The notes beneath the pieces were generated by a model. It ran no database searches and was not told the origin of the DNA. It saw nothing but the letters and a program-made list of their open reading frames with translations. Shown here piece after piece: positions 1-10,994 of a stretch of 64,000 nt of DNA (position 1 is the stretch's first letter; every line of letters begins with the position of its first letter). Source of the DNA: Limnanthes douglasii subsp. nivea. Taxonomy: Eukaryota > Streptophyta > Magnoliopsida > Brassicales > Limnanthaceae. Location of the stretch: positions 341,622,654-341,686,653 of the forward strand of contig JAUPFV010000002.1 in assembly GCA_036936605.1 (NCBI GenBank), written 5' to 3'. The translations under genes and the position numbers were made by a program.

Positions 1-1890
1 ATTTTCTTAGACTCGTTCATTACACGAGTAAGAAAATGTTCGACAAACGAACTGCACGCTTACGAACAAAACTTTCTTACCTTATATAAAAACCTAAATC
101 AACCCTATTTTTGACAAACAAGCATCCAAAATTTAGATCTATCAATACCTTACACTATATAACTAACAAACAACTGAAAAATAATATAACAAAAATCAAT
201 TTTATTTATTTCTTTCATAAAACTTAAACTTAAATACTACAAGAATAAATAACGAAATAAGAAAACAAAATATACCATTAGACTTGTATGAACTACATAA
301 ATTGTGTTGTGAAACCGATTTAAAAAACAAACTTATGAGATGAGTATTTTTAACCTTTTTTGACTAAATTGTAAAGATGAGAAGATTATGGTGAGAGATT
401 TGTCAAATTATATTTTATAAGTTTTGTTTGTACAAAAGTAAAAATATCTAAATAAAATAAAATAATCCAATAAAAAACAATACGAGATTTAACTATTACG
501 TATCCAACAAAAATACCATCACATATAACACAACCTTAAATCTTAGGTTTTAACATCATTATAAGATAACATACCCTCCCTTCAACACCATAAAAATGTA
601 CCCCCGTATTTTTTTTTATAAAAATACATTTTATACTTAATATAAAATATAAATTCTATTATCCTAAATTATTCTTTTCTTGCTATACAAAACTCAAACA
701 CTGATTTTTTTTTCTTCTATCCGACCACTATTCTGGCTACCTGTTTCTCTCCGGAAATAGGAATCGTTTTGTTTATCTACTAAAGTTATAATTGGGTAAG
801 ACTAAAGGTGGAATGATGATTCAAAGTAATTATACAATATTTTTTCCATGATTTATTTGTTAAATTAGGCTTGTTTTGTTTTGATTATATTTGAATTGAG
901 TTAATATATAAATTATGATTTATTTATTAGATTAGGCTTGATTATAGTTAGATTTAGGGCTTAAAAGTTTTCAAAATTGAGTTTTTGGGATTGTATGTTC
1001 GTCATCTGCATTGACAGTGCAGAGGCTCCGCACCACTATTGCAGACCTTTTACATTACCATGGTAGAACTTGTGTTGCCACTTTAAGGACATTTGTCCTG
1101 GTAGTGAATACTGAAAGCATTTCAAATTCAAATTTACATATACTAACAATACAAAATCTACTGATTGTCATACAGTGGGGTATTCAAATATATTGACTAA
1201 CTTTGATTCTATTTAATCTACGTAGATGAAAAACAAATAAACCGCAATCACAAAATATTTCACCTAAGAATCCTTGATCAATAAACACTATGACAAAAGT
1301 TAAAGCCATTTATAAATAAAAAATATTAGCCAACCAATTACGTGAGATTAAAGAAAAGGATTGTACCGCGTAGTCAATGCGCATAATAAATTACGGGTAA
1401 AAGAAGTTGTTGTTGCTAGATCATTTAAATGTGGAAGAGAAATTTTTATAGAGCCGAAGGCAATGATTATGAAGATTCTGGCCATGAGTCGGACATACTT
1501 GAGTTGGTAAGACCTTGTCACCTAGAAATGAACACATAGAGAAACATAAGCAATTTTTTTTCTTCGATCAAAATAACATTTACATCTATCCTGACTACAA
1601 AGATCACAAAGCCTACTACACATATATGAGGAAGTTATGTTTAATGATATATATATATATATATATATATGTATTTTAATATTTGGATTATTCTTATATT
1701 TAATATATTATAAAACTACTATGCTTAAATGTTTTCAGTCTCATAGTTATTTTAACGTCTATGCTCTTTACGAGCTTCGAAAAATATGAAATATGAGCAA
1801 CTAGAATGTGGTGCTAAATTTTTTGGCCAAAACTTCATTTTTTTCTCTCGTCTTTCACATATACAAGTTCTAACCAAACTTTGTGTTGAA
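1..1890. other. AT-rich spacer, no gene recognised
   Basis: No coding region is supported. Short open frames near 1011-1196 have no recognisable motif. A degenerate direct repeat of about 66 bp lies near 845-945, where two copies of a segment read as GATTTATTTNTTA followed by TTAGGCTTG. A TA dinucleotide run lies at about 1648-1671. The rest looks like decayed intergenic DNA. Confidence 0.6.
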
Positions 1891-1894
1891 TAAG

Positions 1895-3000
1895 GTTTTC
1901 ATCGAGGGATGGACCAAGGAGACGAATACCTTTCATTTCAATTTCGGGGAGATGACCATCACCTTTGATGATATATACAGTTTATGACAGACGTCCCAGT
2001 TGTGGGTATAATGCTGGAAGTAAAAAGCTTCGACACGAGTGACCAAATGTATACCGAATATACCCAATTTTTGGGCCTTCCTACATTTATTGTACACCAA
2101 AAGTTAGTGAGGATAAGAGAAGTTAATTTTTATATGAAATGACTAAGGGATCGGTTTATAATAATTGCATATCTTGATTCAAATCCAACTAGGATAAGAG
2201 ACATGATCGCATATGCTTCACGTGTGTACCTTATGTACTTGTTTGGATACACCATATTTGCATATTTGCAGATAACAACTAGAATTATGTGAAAGCACAC
2301 TTATTATTGGCTTTTGATGACATGGCTTCTTCCTTAAGGAGTATGCTTGGGGGTATGTGCGCTAGCTTGGCTATATTGTGGGTTGAGAGAAACATTAGAG
2401 GTATCAACGAAGACTCTATATGCGTTTACAAGTATGTTTGTTTATATATCATTAAATGATTCTTTTATTTTGAAGATAACTAGTGATAATATTATTACGT
2501 TTTCGATATGTATGTTTGAATGTTGGATATTTGATCACTCCATATGTCTTTTACCTGTCTTGAATGATATATATATATATATAACCTATAAAACCCAAAT
2601 TTGCTTAGTTGGTCACCGAAAAGAATGATTGGTACGCATGCGCAACCAAATAGCTTATACTACGGCACTCTCAACGATCTCCTAGAGGATGATGTGAGTA
2701 TATTGTATTTCTTCTTATTTTGTTATTTTTGTGGTTAACTGTTTCATATTCTATTGAATCATTGTTGCAGGTTATATTTCAGCCATTTGTGGACATGCGA
2801 GCTCACTTTCTAATTCAGGAGGTCCGTCTATATGACTATTTCATTCGATGTATGGACATCACCGAATAATACATATTGGATAACGTGATGTGACAGGTCG
2901 GACTGATCCAAGATAACCCAACTGCTACTCAACAACCCATACTCAAACTGAAGAAAAAATACCACCATTGACACAACCACAGGTTAAACGTTTAGTATAG
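1895..3000 (+). pseudogene. Plant mobile domain (PMD / MAIN-like) protein remnant
   Basis: Broken coding sequence of the plant aminotransferase-like / plant mobile domain family, which occurs in host MAIN-like proteins and as transposon cargo. At 1910-1975 the plus strand reads GWTKETNTFHFNFGEMTITF, matching the family's W-x-PETHTFH...GE-TITL block. At about 2215-2270 comes an alanine-tyrosine-rich helix (YASRVYLMYLFGYTIFA). At 2347-2390 the GVCALAWLYCGLRE block matches the family's AALAWLYR helix. An intron with GT..AG ends (2694-2770) separates a GTLNDLLEDD segment from VIFQPFVDMRAHFLIQE. Stops and frame changes interrupt it throughout, for example in-frame stops near 2150 and 2290, so it is a pseudogene. 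Family assignment rests on motif order; whether it was host or transposon-borne cannot be told. Confidence 0.7.
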
Positions 3001-4430
3001 TAGTGTAAACATCTACTCTTAAATGACTGTCTCACACCTCTCATATTCGAGAATCACAAATAAACAAATCCGAAGGACATTGAATATAATATTCAGTATT
3101 TATAGCATACTATCACGCCGAAGGTGATTGATGATGGTAAAGCACTACATTTGATTTGTAAGATCATCCGAATTAGACCTTTAGATGATTCTTTTAAAGA
3201 AAATATAGTTTTTACCGACCGAGTATTGAAGATCATGTATCTTTGGATCGATCTTACTATTTTTGATTGATTATATTTTGTTTTTTTGTAGTTTTTGTTC
3301 GTAACTGTCTTTAGATGATGTTTGTCGTATGTTTTATAGTTTGTATCAGATGTTTGTCAGATGTTTTTGTGGTTTTGTATCAGATGTTTGTATCATATGT
3401 TTTCTAATTATGATTACTCGTTGTTACTTGTTGAATATGTTAGTCAGTATGGGTGGTTTTCAAATTATATTTGCTCGTTGGTTATGGTCAAACTTAAAAA
3501 TGATCAATTTTTCCTAAATACTAGCTTTTTAGTTGTTCCACTAATAATATAAACCCAATACACTACAAGATCCTCAAACTGGCAGTACATATAGTATATA
3601 CTGTTAGTTATATTTAGATTAGTAGTATGATGTACATGCACCGATCATTTGAGTTAACTTGCAATATAAAATATATAATTTTTAAAACAAAAGAAGAAGT
3701 TTGGATTTTGGTCTATTTTCAGCATTTACGAACCCATTATATTGTCACCACGTTTGTGAACTAAGTAGTGAATTGAGTAAATACTACCAATGCTAAATAC
3801 ACTAACAAGTTAATATATTGGTACCACCAAAATCAGTTTTCTTGTTTTTGACGTTTAGTTAATTATAGAACAAGATAAAAAATATCATTTGACTTTTCAG
3901 AATAAATATTGGCAGTGATAACCATCAATATTTCTGATACAAATTTGTATCAACGATTTAATAAATATTGTATTGCCAGTTTACATTTAGTCATATTGTT
4001 ATATTCTGTTTAGTTTAATATTCATACATTGATAATACTTGCGAACTGTTTAAAAACAAATGTTACATTAAGACTACGTACAATAAAAAAATTTCTTTCA
4101 ATTTAATGCGCATCTTCACGTACAACAAATATTTTTACTAAGCATTAATTGCATATGTAGACCCAATAGATGATTTGAGGTGCAAAAGATGCATCCCACA
4201 TTATTCAATGAAGGGACAATAACAACACACCACATGACATTCTGTCGGGCGCGTTATTTACACGCTTCTGATGTCGTTGGCCCTTATTTTTTAAAACCGA
4301 TTTTGAAATTTTTTTTGTAATTTTTTTTGAAGACGTATAAATAGAGACTTGGTTTGTGTGATTTAGACACAATTATTTTTAAATATTTTTACTCGTTATT
4401 TCTCTATTTCATAGTTTTTTTGTTATCTTC
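3001..4430. other. Spacer, no gene recognised
   Basis: AT-rich DNA without a supportable gene. A small array of short repeats of the type TATCAGATGTTTGT lies at 3345-3395. The open frames at 3329-3552 are low-complexity and have no family signature. Confidence 0.5.
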
Positions 4431-4439
4431 AATTGCCTT

Positions 4440-5210
4440 CATGACTCTTTGAGAAAACTATAATTTCTACCAATCACAATACGGTTTAACTAACCAATCC
4501 CATAACTCAATATTTGAAAACCGTATCCAAGACTACAGAGTTATGAAAATCCTCAAAATAACGAGTGTAATCCTAATGTTGGATCGCAATATGGCATCCC
4601 TCATAATTTCCCCATATAAAACCCCTGAAACCAACCCTACATGCCTTTTGGATATCCATATATGCCCGAAGTAGTTATGTTCCTAATCCTATAAATCACC
4701 CAAACACTTATATCATAAATATACTAGAATTGTCTATACAGATACCCTTACTAGTTTTGTAGCTCATACTCAAAAATCCATTAATAAAAAATAATACGGG
4801 TTTTAGAATTTTTACTATGTGGTTTTTTCCATCATAGTAATTATAAATGAAATTGGGATGAACCAAAACGGTGAAAATTTTTGGTGAAAATTGAGACTTT
4901 TTATATGATAAGACCGAAATTCCAAGAACTCGAATACAAGCCAAAAGTCATTATCAAGTGATCAATAAAAAAAACTTGGTATTTTTGTTGATCTTTACGG
5001 TGTTGCACGTAGAGATGAACGTAACGATTGGTCCGAAGATGAGTACATTATTAAGGGTGTAAATATGTATTTAATAAGAAATAGAAAAAAATATATATGG
5101 TAGAGCATATAATAGAGTGATGCAGAAGAGAGAGAAATATGATGAAGTATGTTAAATAGCTGGAAAATCTCATAATGTGTGCAGTGGAGATTTTTCAAAT
5201 TTTTATTCGG
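4440..5210 (+). pseudogene. Possible remnant of a transposon-associated Myb/NAM-type protein
   Basis: Weak call. Around 4515-4670 the plus strand encodes Asn/Pro/Tyr-rich fragments (ENPQNNECNPNVGSQYG, then QPYMPFGYPYMP) resembling the N-terminal region of the NAM-associated / GST-T3-like Myb proteins encoded by PIF-Harbinger transposons. At 5010-5060 a fragment reading RNDWSEDEYIIKG resembles the start of their SANT-like domain (W-S-x-E-E-D). Several frameshifts and stops separate these pieces. The fragments could be a coincidence of composition. No transposase partner is visible nearby. Confidence 0.25.
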
Positions 5211-5369
5211 GATTATGTTGATATGGCATAAATGTTACAAATTTGAAAGGAAAAATCTGATATATGTACTAAAATGTTATTAATTATTTTAATTTTTGAA
5301 AAATCATATTGTAGCAAAAAAATAAACACAAAATAAAAAATTATAATAAAAAACTCGTGAATATCCATT

Positions 5370-5384
5370 CACTTATTACCATCT
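5370..5384. repeat. SINE target-site duplication, left copy
   Basis: The 15-bp segment CACTTATTACCATCT recurs, with one mismatch, at 5595-5609 (CACTCATTACCATCT). The two copies exactly bracket the tRNA-like SINE. Confidence 0.85.
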
Positions 5385-5594
5385 TTTTATTTTGGAGGGA
5401 ACCCGCAGCCGCTACTCAATGAGTGTGCAGAGGGTAACGCCTAAATCTGACGCAATAGCTTGCAAACCAACGCCATAAGGTAAACCGCATAAGGTGATAG
5501 GCTAAAACCAAGAAAGCGTTTGTAGAAGGACTCGAACTCATGACCTTTGGTCACAAGCATGCCTTACTCCATCAATTCGGCTACCCCTTTCGGG
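5385..5594 (-). mobile_element. tRNA-derived SINE (about 210 bp)
   Basis: Read on the minus strand, the element starts with GCCCGAAAGGGGTAGCCGAA, which contains a degenerate pol III box A. About 45 bases later comes GAGTTCGAGTCC, a good match to the tRNA B box (GGTTCGANNCC). A non-tRNA body follows, ending in a short A-rich tail (AAAATAAAAA) at the low-coordinate end. It is bracketed by 15-bp target duplications. Size, internal promoter boxes, A-rich tail and target duplication together define a tRNA-derived SINE. Such elements are non-coding and rely on a LINE for retrotransposition; two L1-type LINEs occur in this window, but partnership with them is only conjecture. Confidence 0.85.
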
Positions 5595-5609
5595 CACTCA
5601 TTACCATCT
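5595..5609. repeat. SINE target-site duplication, right copy
   Basis: Partner of 5370-5384, one mismatch in 15 bp. Confidence 0.85.
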
Positions 5610-5795
5610 AATATTCATATTAATGGATACTCGGACCATGATAAGAAAAGAAGACATAAATTTCAATTTCTTTGAATCAAATTCCTCATTTTTTATATAT
5701 TGAAAAATCCATGTTTTTAGGGAATTGCACGTACAGTACCTATTTAACTATTATATTATCATATACTACCCAAGTTTCCTTTTATTACCACTTAA

Positions 5796-6086
5796 TACCC
5801 ATCTCAACTATTATACTCACACTTAATACCCAACAATTTTTTAATACCCACACTACTCTCTACCACATATATAAGGATAATTTTATGTTTTCTTCCCTCT
5901 TTTTTAGCTTCTAAATATTTGAAATTTTGAAACCGCTTTCTAACCACCTAACCCTACGGCCACCAAAAACCACCATGAACCACCAAGATTCCATGATTTT
6001 CAGGTGATCAACTATTTTAAAATGTGTATATTTATGCAATCTTGATATAAAATACATCCTAGTACTACTTTCTACGTACATGAGTT
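5796..6086. repeat. 291-bp flanking duplication, upstream copy
   Basis: This segment ends at the first base of the outer retrotransposon's 5' LTR and recurs at 27280-27570, two bases after the 3' LTR. Hand alignment gives about 8 differences in 291 positions and no length change. It contains a TATA-like CATATATAAGG at about 5868, followed by pyrimidine-rich sequence, and may be the promoter region of the MULE that resumes at 27571. Confidence 0.9.
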
Positions 6087-6409
6087 TGATAAGGGAGCAA
6101 TTCGTCAATAATAATAACGAGGGGTCAATTATGAATGGAAGGAAGTTAAAATGTCTATTAGAGTATTTATCGTTTATTAGAGGATAATTTGTGAACTATG
6201 TATATTATAAATGACTGGAAGAGAAATAAAGTAAGCCCACCAAGAACATAGATGAGTCCACCTTTCCATACTATAAAAGGAGACCCATTATTCTTGGTAG
6301 GTGGGAAATTCTTTTAGAATATTATACTCTCTCTAATTTCTCTCTCTAGAATATTCTTCCTAGGTCCAAGATCCAACACACCTACTTTTAGTCATTTATC
6401 CACTCATCA
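6087..6409 (+). repeat. 5' LTR of outer retrotransposon
   Basis: 323 bp, begins TGATAAGGGAGC and ends CACTCATCA. A TATA-box-like ACTATAAAAGG near 6270 is followed by CT-rich sequence, as expected of a pol II promoter in U3/R. It aligns end to end with 26948-27277. Confidence 0.93.
6270..6282 (+). promoter_or_regulatory. TATA box in outer 5' LTR
   Basis: CTATAAAAGGAG lies about 140 bases before the LTR end and is conserved in the 3' LTR. It is followed by TCTCTCTAATTTCTCTCTC, typical of plant transcription starts. Confidence 0.6.
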
Positions 6410-6410
6410 T

Positions 6411-6428
6411 TGGTGCCGTCTGTGGGAA
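6411..6428 (+). other. Primer-binding site of outer element
   Basis: TGGTGCCGTCTGTGGGAA follows the 5' LTR after one base. Its TGG start pairs with a tRNA 3' CCA end, and TGGCGCCGT-like sites are usual in Tat elements, where the first bases match tRNA-Asp. The inner element has the same site with C for T (TGGCGCCGTC). Confidence 0.75.
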
Positions 6429-6491
6429 TCCGTGATACCCAAAAAATGAATCTTTTTATTTAAAAAATCACGATCTGATCTTGACAAGAAG

Positions 6492-8370
6492 ATGAATGAC
6501 TCAACTATCGGAGAGAGGGTCGGGTGAGAAGTGGCCCGAGCCATTCCGTTATCCGAGGGCGAGGAAGCCCCGGGTCAGGAATACTATGCGCAAGGTCGGG
6601 ACAAGCGTTCGACCCTTATCATGACCAGGAAGCAGCTTCTGGAGAACATCGCAAGGTTGAACGAAGAGAAGGAAAATGCGCTAGGCGAAAAAAAGGCTCG
6701 GGAAGCTAAAGGCAAAGGGTCAGTAATAGAAGGCCGCGGCGAGGATTACACACCTATTGACCATCGCACCGATGCCCAACCTGTTCGGTACTATCGGGAC
6801 TCGCGCCGAGGGGACGAACAGGCTGGCAGAGCGGATCGGTATCCGAAAGTGACCCGAGGCGTCTCTCCTAATTACACTACCGATGATTCATCGGATAGGG
6901 AATACCGGCGCAAGGAAAGGTTGAACAAGCGAGCGCTGAAGAGCCGCTCCCAACGGAATAGGGCACCCCATTCGGATTCCCCTAAATACAAAAAGGATAG
7001 CACCGAGAAAAGAACACCGGTGTCGTTTGAAAAAGAAGAGATGCAGACAGGAAGCAGAGAAGAGCGGGTATTCTTACCCCAGGTCCATTGGCAGCACTCG
7101 AACAGCCAGAACATGGGGTACCGAACCAGCAGCCAGTTCATTAACCTGGGGGATGAGGGCCTATACGGCATTCAGACCGAGGGACTCGGGGGCAGAGTCA
7201 CTAGCTTCGGGATGAGTTGGAGGGCTTCGCCATTTTCCGACGAAATTTTGTCAGGACATCTCCCGAAGAGATTTGATATTTCCAAATTGGAAAAATATGA
7301 CGGTAAAGGGGATCCCGATAATCATCTAGAGGCTTTCAAAAACTTTATGTTGAGCTTCGATAATGACGATAAGCTTCTATGTCGAGCATTTTCAATGGCG
7401 TTCAAAGACCGAGCGTCCAAGTGGTATAACCGACTCCCGCAGGGCTGTATCAAAGACTTCGGGATGTTCAGGACAATGTTCCGCCAGCACTTCGTCGGCA
7501 ACAAGAGTTTCCGAGCCAATGGAGACACGATCATGAATTGTAAGCAGAGGTTGGGAGAGAGTCTGAGAGATTATACAAGACGCTTCATTGACGCTAAAAC
7601 CGACCTTGACCACTGTGAAGAGAATGTGGCATTGACCGCGTATCGCCTGGGTTTGCTCCCAGGGCCTATGAAGCAGACGGTTACCAAAAAACAAGCGTTT
7701 ACTTTCTCCGCCCTTCTGGCACAGATAGAAAAACGAATACTGGTAGAAGAAACTGAGGCGTCCGAACTATCAGAGCATATTCAGCAGAGCGTGTAGGCAT
7801 CGGTCATCATAAAACAAGGGTCCCAATCCGGCAGCGGGCTGCAAGCCCAGCCGATAAGCTCGATACCACCGACCCAGTCTTTACTTGTCAAGGCGTCGGC
7901 TCCCCCGAACCACAAACTGAAACAGACCAACCAGGTGGCGTAGCGACCTATATCCAATAAGTGGATCTGACCCGCTTATTTCGTTGACTTGACCGAGTGT
8001 GTCTCTTCGATCTACGAAAAGAATAAGAAAAACGGGATGTATCGGAGGCCATTCCCTATACCGACGCCTCGAGAACAGAGGAACAACCGGTACTGCCGTT
8101 ACCATGAAGACGTAGGGCACGACACCAAAGATTGTATTGCCCTTAAAAAGGAAATACAGATACTGATAGAACATGGAAACCTCTTGGAGTATGTAAAGAA
8201 GAAAGCTCAGCAGAGTATTGCCTCAAGAGAAGTCGTGACGGTTCCAAAGGCCGACACGACTATGACCATTTCCGAGGCGACCGACCATTTTGATGTTTCA
8301 ACCGAGTATCTCAATCCCGACGCAAACCGCAACGTCATCGGAATCATTGAAGAGGGAACTGCGGGAAGCT
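6492..8370 (+). pseudogene. Gag region of outer element (broken)
   Basis: Starting at ATG 6492, one frame encodes a charged N-terminal region, then a retrotransposon Gag core at about 7240-7760 (motifs HLPKRFDISKLEKYDG, ASKWYNRLPQG, FRQHFVGNK, YTRRFIDAKTDLD). A zinc-knuckle variant at about 8085-8135 reads CRYHEDVGHDTKDC. Gag forms the particle and packages element RNA. In-frame stops occur at 6525 (TGA), 7794 (TAG), 7941 (TAG) and 7974 (TGA). By comparison with the inner element most look like C-to-T or G-to-A changes of sense codons. The closest relative in view is the inner element's Gag. Confidence 0.85.
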
Positions 8371-9047
8371 GCGGGAATGTAAGGAACCTTTGTCAATTTT
8401 TCGAATCACTAACTATTTTTGGGGGAGATTCTATGGCAGGAACCACTCACTCTTCTAGGAAGCGGCATATTGTGAACTTGGCCACCCAGCTGGAGACTCG
8501 GGCCTACCCCCATTCTAAAGGATTTTCTTCCCTGATCCTTTATTTTGACGACGATGACATGAGGGATGTTGCCGGCCCTCACGAAGACGCCATCGTCATC
8601 GGGGCGGCCATTGCAGGGGAAGAGGTCCGACGTATCTTGGTGGATACGGACAGCTCTGCTAACATAATCTTTGCATCCACTTTCGCAAAGTTTAGGGCGC
8701 CCCCAGTCATCACCAGGTCGGACCGTACTATCGTGGGATTCACCGGTTCGGCAGCAGATGTGGTCGGAGAATTTGAGGGCATCGTCCAGCTGGGCCGCAG
8801 ACCATTCAAAAAGGAGGTCACCATTCTGTTTGTTGTGGTAGACGCGCCGGCTTCTCATAACGCGATTTTTGGCAGGTCATGGATATCGCGAATGCACGCG
8901 GTGTCATCCACGGTCCATCAGTGTTTGAAGTATGTAGTCGGGAACAACGTGGGTATAGTCCGAAGTATCCAAAAAGCCGCCTGTGAATGTTACCGAGCAG
9001 CTTTGGCACCCAAAAGGGATCAGGAGATGATCCAAGCACGAGATTAG
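8371..9047 (+). pseudogene. Aspartic protease region of outer element
   Basis: Same frame as gag. It contains a pepsin-like retroviral protease fold with the active-site segment at 8637-8670 reading ILVDTDSSANIIF. The catalytic D-T-G has become D-T-D, which should inactivate the enzyme. A GRSWISRMHAV segment near the end matches the second conserved block of Tat proteases. The protein would cleave Gag-Pol. It ends at the TAG 9045-9047 that also separates protease and RT in the inner element (annotated separately). Confidence 0.85.
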
Positions 9048-9053
9048 CAATCA
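9045..9053 (+). promoter_or_regulatory. Candidate leaky stop between protease and RT (TAG-CAA-TCA)
   Basis: The stop is followed by CAA TCA, which fits the CAR-YYA context that promotes ribosomal readthrough in tobamoviruses. RT continues in the same frame. The inner element has its stop at the homologous codon with the same context (15348-15356). Other stops in these elements lack this context and are not shared. Confidence 0.55.
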
Positions 9054-10013
9054 GAGGGGCCTCCCTTGGGATCGTTACCTGTAGATGATCCTAGAGAAGC
9101 CCCCGAGTTTTTGACTACCGATGAAGAATGTGAAAAGTACCAATTTACCGAAGGGAAAATGCTACAGATTGGAATCCAGTTATCATCAACTTTCAGGAAG
9201 GAATTGTTATCATTACTAGAAGAAAATTTGGATTTATTCGCGTGGTGCTCGAGGGACGTGACTAGGGTCCCGGAAAACCATGTGATCCACAAGTTAACTG
9301 TCAACTAAAATGTCAGACCCGTTTCACAAAAGCGTCGGGCGTTTTCCCCCGAAAAAGCAGAAATCATTTTGAGAGAGGTCGAAAGAATGATCAGCGTCAG
9401 ACACATCAAGGAATCAAGTTACCCGCTCTGGACTTCGAATCTGGTCCTAGTGAAAAAGAAAAATGGAAAGTGGAGGATGTGCGTCGATTTTACCGATCTC
9501 AATAGGGTATGCCCGAAGGACCCTTTCCCGATGCCAAGGATCGACCAACTGGTGGATTCCACGTCGGGGAACAGGTTGCTCTCTTTCATGGACGCGTTCG
9601 CGGGCTACAATCAGATTAAGTTACACCCAGCAGACCAGGAAAGTACGACATTTATAACGGGCAGAGGTCTGTATTGCTACAAGGTTATGCCGTTCGGATT
9701 GAAAAATTTCGGAGCAACATATCAGAGGCTGGTTAACAGGACTTTCAATTGTCAGATAGGAAGGAACATGGAGGTTTACATCGACGATATGTTGGTAAAG
9801 AGCGGCACAGACGAGGTACACCTTGTCGATCTAAGAGAAACTTTTGACAACCTCAGAAGCATTAATCTCAAGTTGAACCCGGAGAAATTCTCTTTTGGGG
9901 TAAGGTCGGGCAAATTTATGGGCTTCTTTGTTAATGAAAAGGGAATCGAGGAAGACCCGATACAACTGCAAGCTCTCACCAACATGACGCCGCCTAAAAG
10001 TATAAAGGAAGTC
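9054..10013 (+). pseudogene. Reverse transcriptase region of outer element
   Basis: Frame continuous with gag-pro. RT blocks are visible: LVLVKKKNGKWRMCVDFTDL (about 9437-9496), PFPMPRIDQLVD, LLSFMDAFAGYNQIKLHP, YCYKVMPFGLKN, and the catalytic YIDDMLVKS at about 9777-9803. It copies element RNA into DNA. An in-frame TAA at 9306 and a TAG at 10014 interrupt it, and the frame shifts just after the latter. The catalytic aspartates themselves are intact. Confidence 0.88.
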
Positions 10014-10590
10014 TAGATATTGACCGGGCGGGCTGGCAGTTTTGAACCGATTTATCTCTTGTTCATCTGACAAGTGCGCTCCATTTTTTCAGGTCTTAAG
10101 AAATGCCAAAAATTTTTCCTTGACACCAGACTGCGATGCTGCCTTTTTGGGAATCAAAGCCTACTTGTCATCCCCGAACCTTCTAACAAAGCCTCTGACA
10201 AGAGAGACTCTTTTTCTTTACATAGTGGTTTCGGATTTTGCAGTAAGCGCGGCTCTGATCAGCGAATCGGGAACGGTCCCAAAGGCGGTATACTTCGTAA
10301 GCAAAAGCTTACTGGATGCAAAGACACGGTATCTAAAGCTGGAGAAAATGGCTTTAGCATTGGTAACCGCAGCGCGAAAAATGCGGCCATACTTTCAGGC
10401 ACACCCTATCGCCATCCGTACCTCATTCCCGCTCAAATACGTCCTCCAACGCCCGGACATGTAAGGAAGAATGTCTAAATGGTCGGTTGAATTGGGCGAT
10501 TTCGACATCCATTTTGAACCTCGGACTGCCATCAAAGGTCAAGCCCTGGCTGATTTCATAGTAGAATGTCATTCCGACCGACCACACGAC
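10014..10590 (+). pseudogene. Ty3-type RNase H (connection) of outer element, catalytically decayed
   Basis: After a one-base frameshift at 10014-10042 the frame encodes the Ty3 RNase H fold: a FLYIVVSDFAVSAAL strand, FVSKSLLDAKTRYLKLEKMA, and PYFQAHPIAIRTSFPLKYVL. In active Ty3 enzymes the first strand has D-A-S and the last has T-D-H-x-S-L; here both aspartates are missing while the central Glu remains. The same losses in the inner element show an ancestral state, typical of Tat elements that gained a second RNase H. An in-frame TAA lies at 10462-10464. Confidence 0.8.
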
Positions 10591-10994
10591 GAACCCTCAC
10601 ATGAATCAACTAAACAAGACGAATGGATTGTCCGAACCGATGGCGGTTCAAACATCAACGGGTGTGGAGCGGGCATACAAATAGTTACACCGACAGGTAT
10701 CAGTATGCATCAGGTAGTCCGATTTGGTTTCCGAACTTCGAATAATGAAGCAGAGTACGAGGCCGCCCTGGCCGGTATGCGACTAGCACAAGTATGTGTA
10801 GCCAAGCATGTACGTCTCATTAGTGATTCTCAACTTTTAATAAATCAAGCTTCGGGAGCCTCGGAAGCCAGAAAAGAGCATCTAGTTTAGTACTTAGCCG
10901 CACTAAGAATTTTAGCTGCGTCATTCGATAAGGTCACGTACGAACATGTCCCGAGAGCTGAGAACCTGGTGGCCGACTCTCTAGCATCGGCCTC
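10591..10994 (+). pseudogene. Archaeal-type second RNase H of outer element
   Basis: Encodes WIVRTDGGSNINGCGAGIQI, NNEAEYEAALAGMRLA and LISDSQLLINQ, the D, E and D motifs of an archaeal-like RNase H. It replaces the decayed Ty3 domain in removing RNA from the RNA-DNA hybrid. A TAG at 10888 (CAG in the relative) and a frameshift near 10990 break it. Confidence 0.85.

Noticed and set aside
7794..7976. Other in-frame stops in outer gag as readthrough signals
   Set aside because: They lack the CAR-YYA context and are not shared with the inner element; they look like single mutations.
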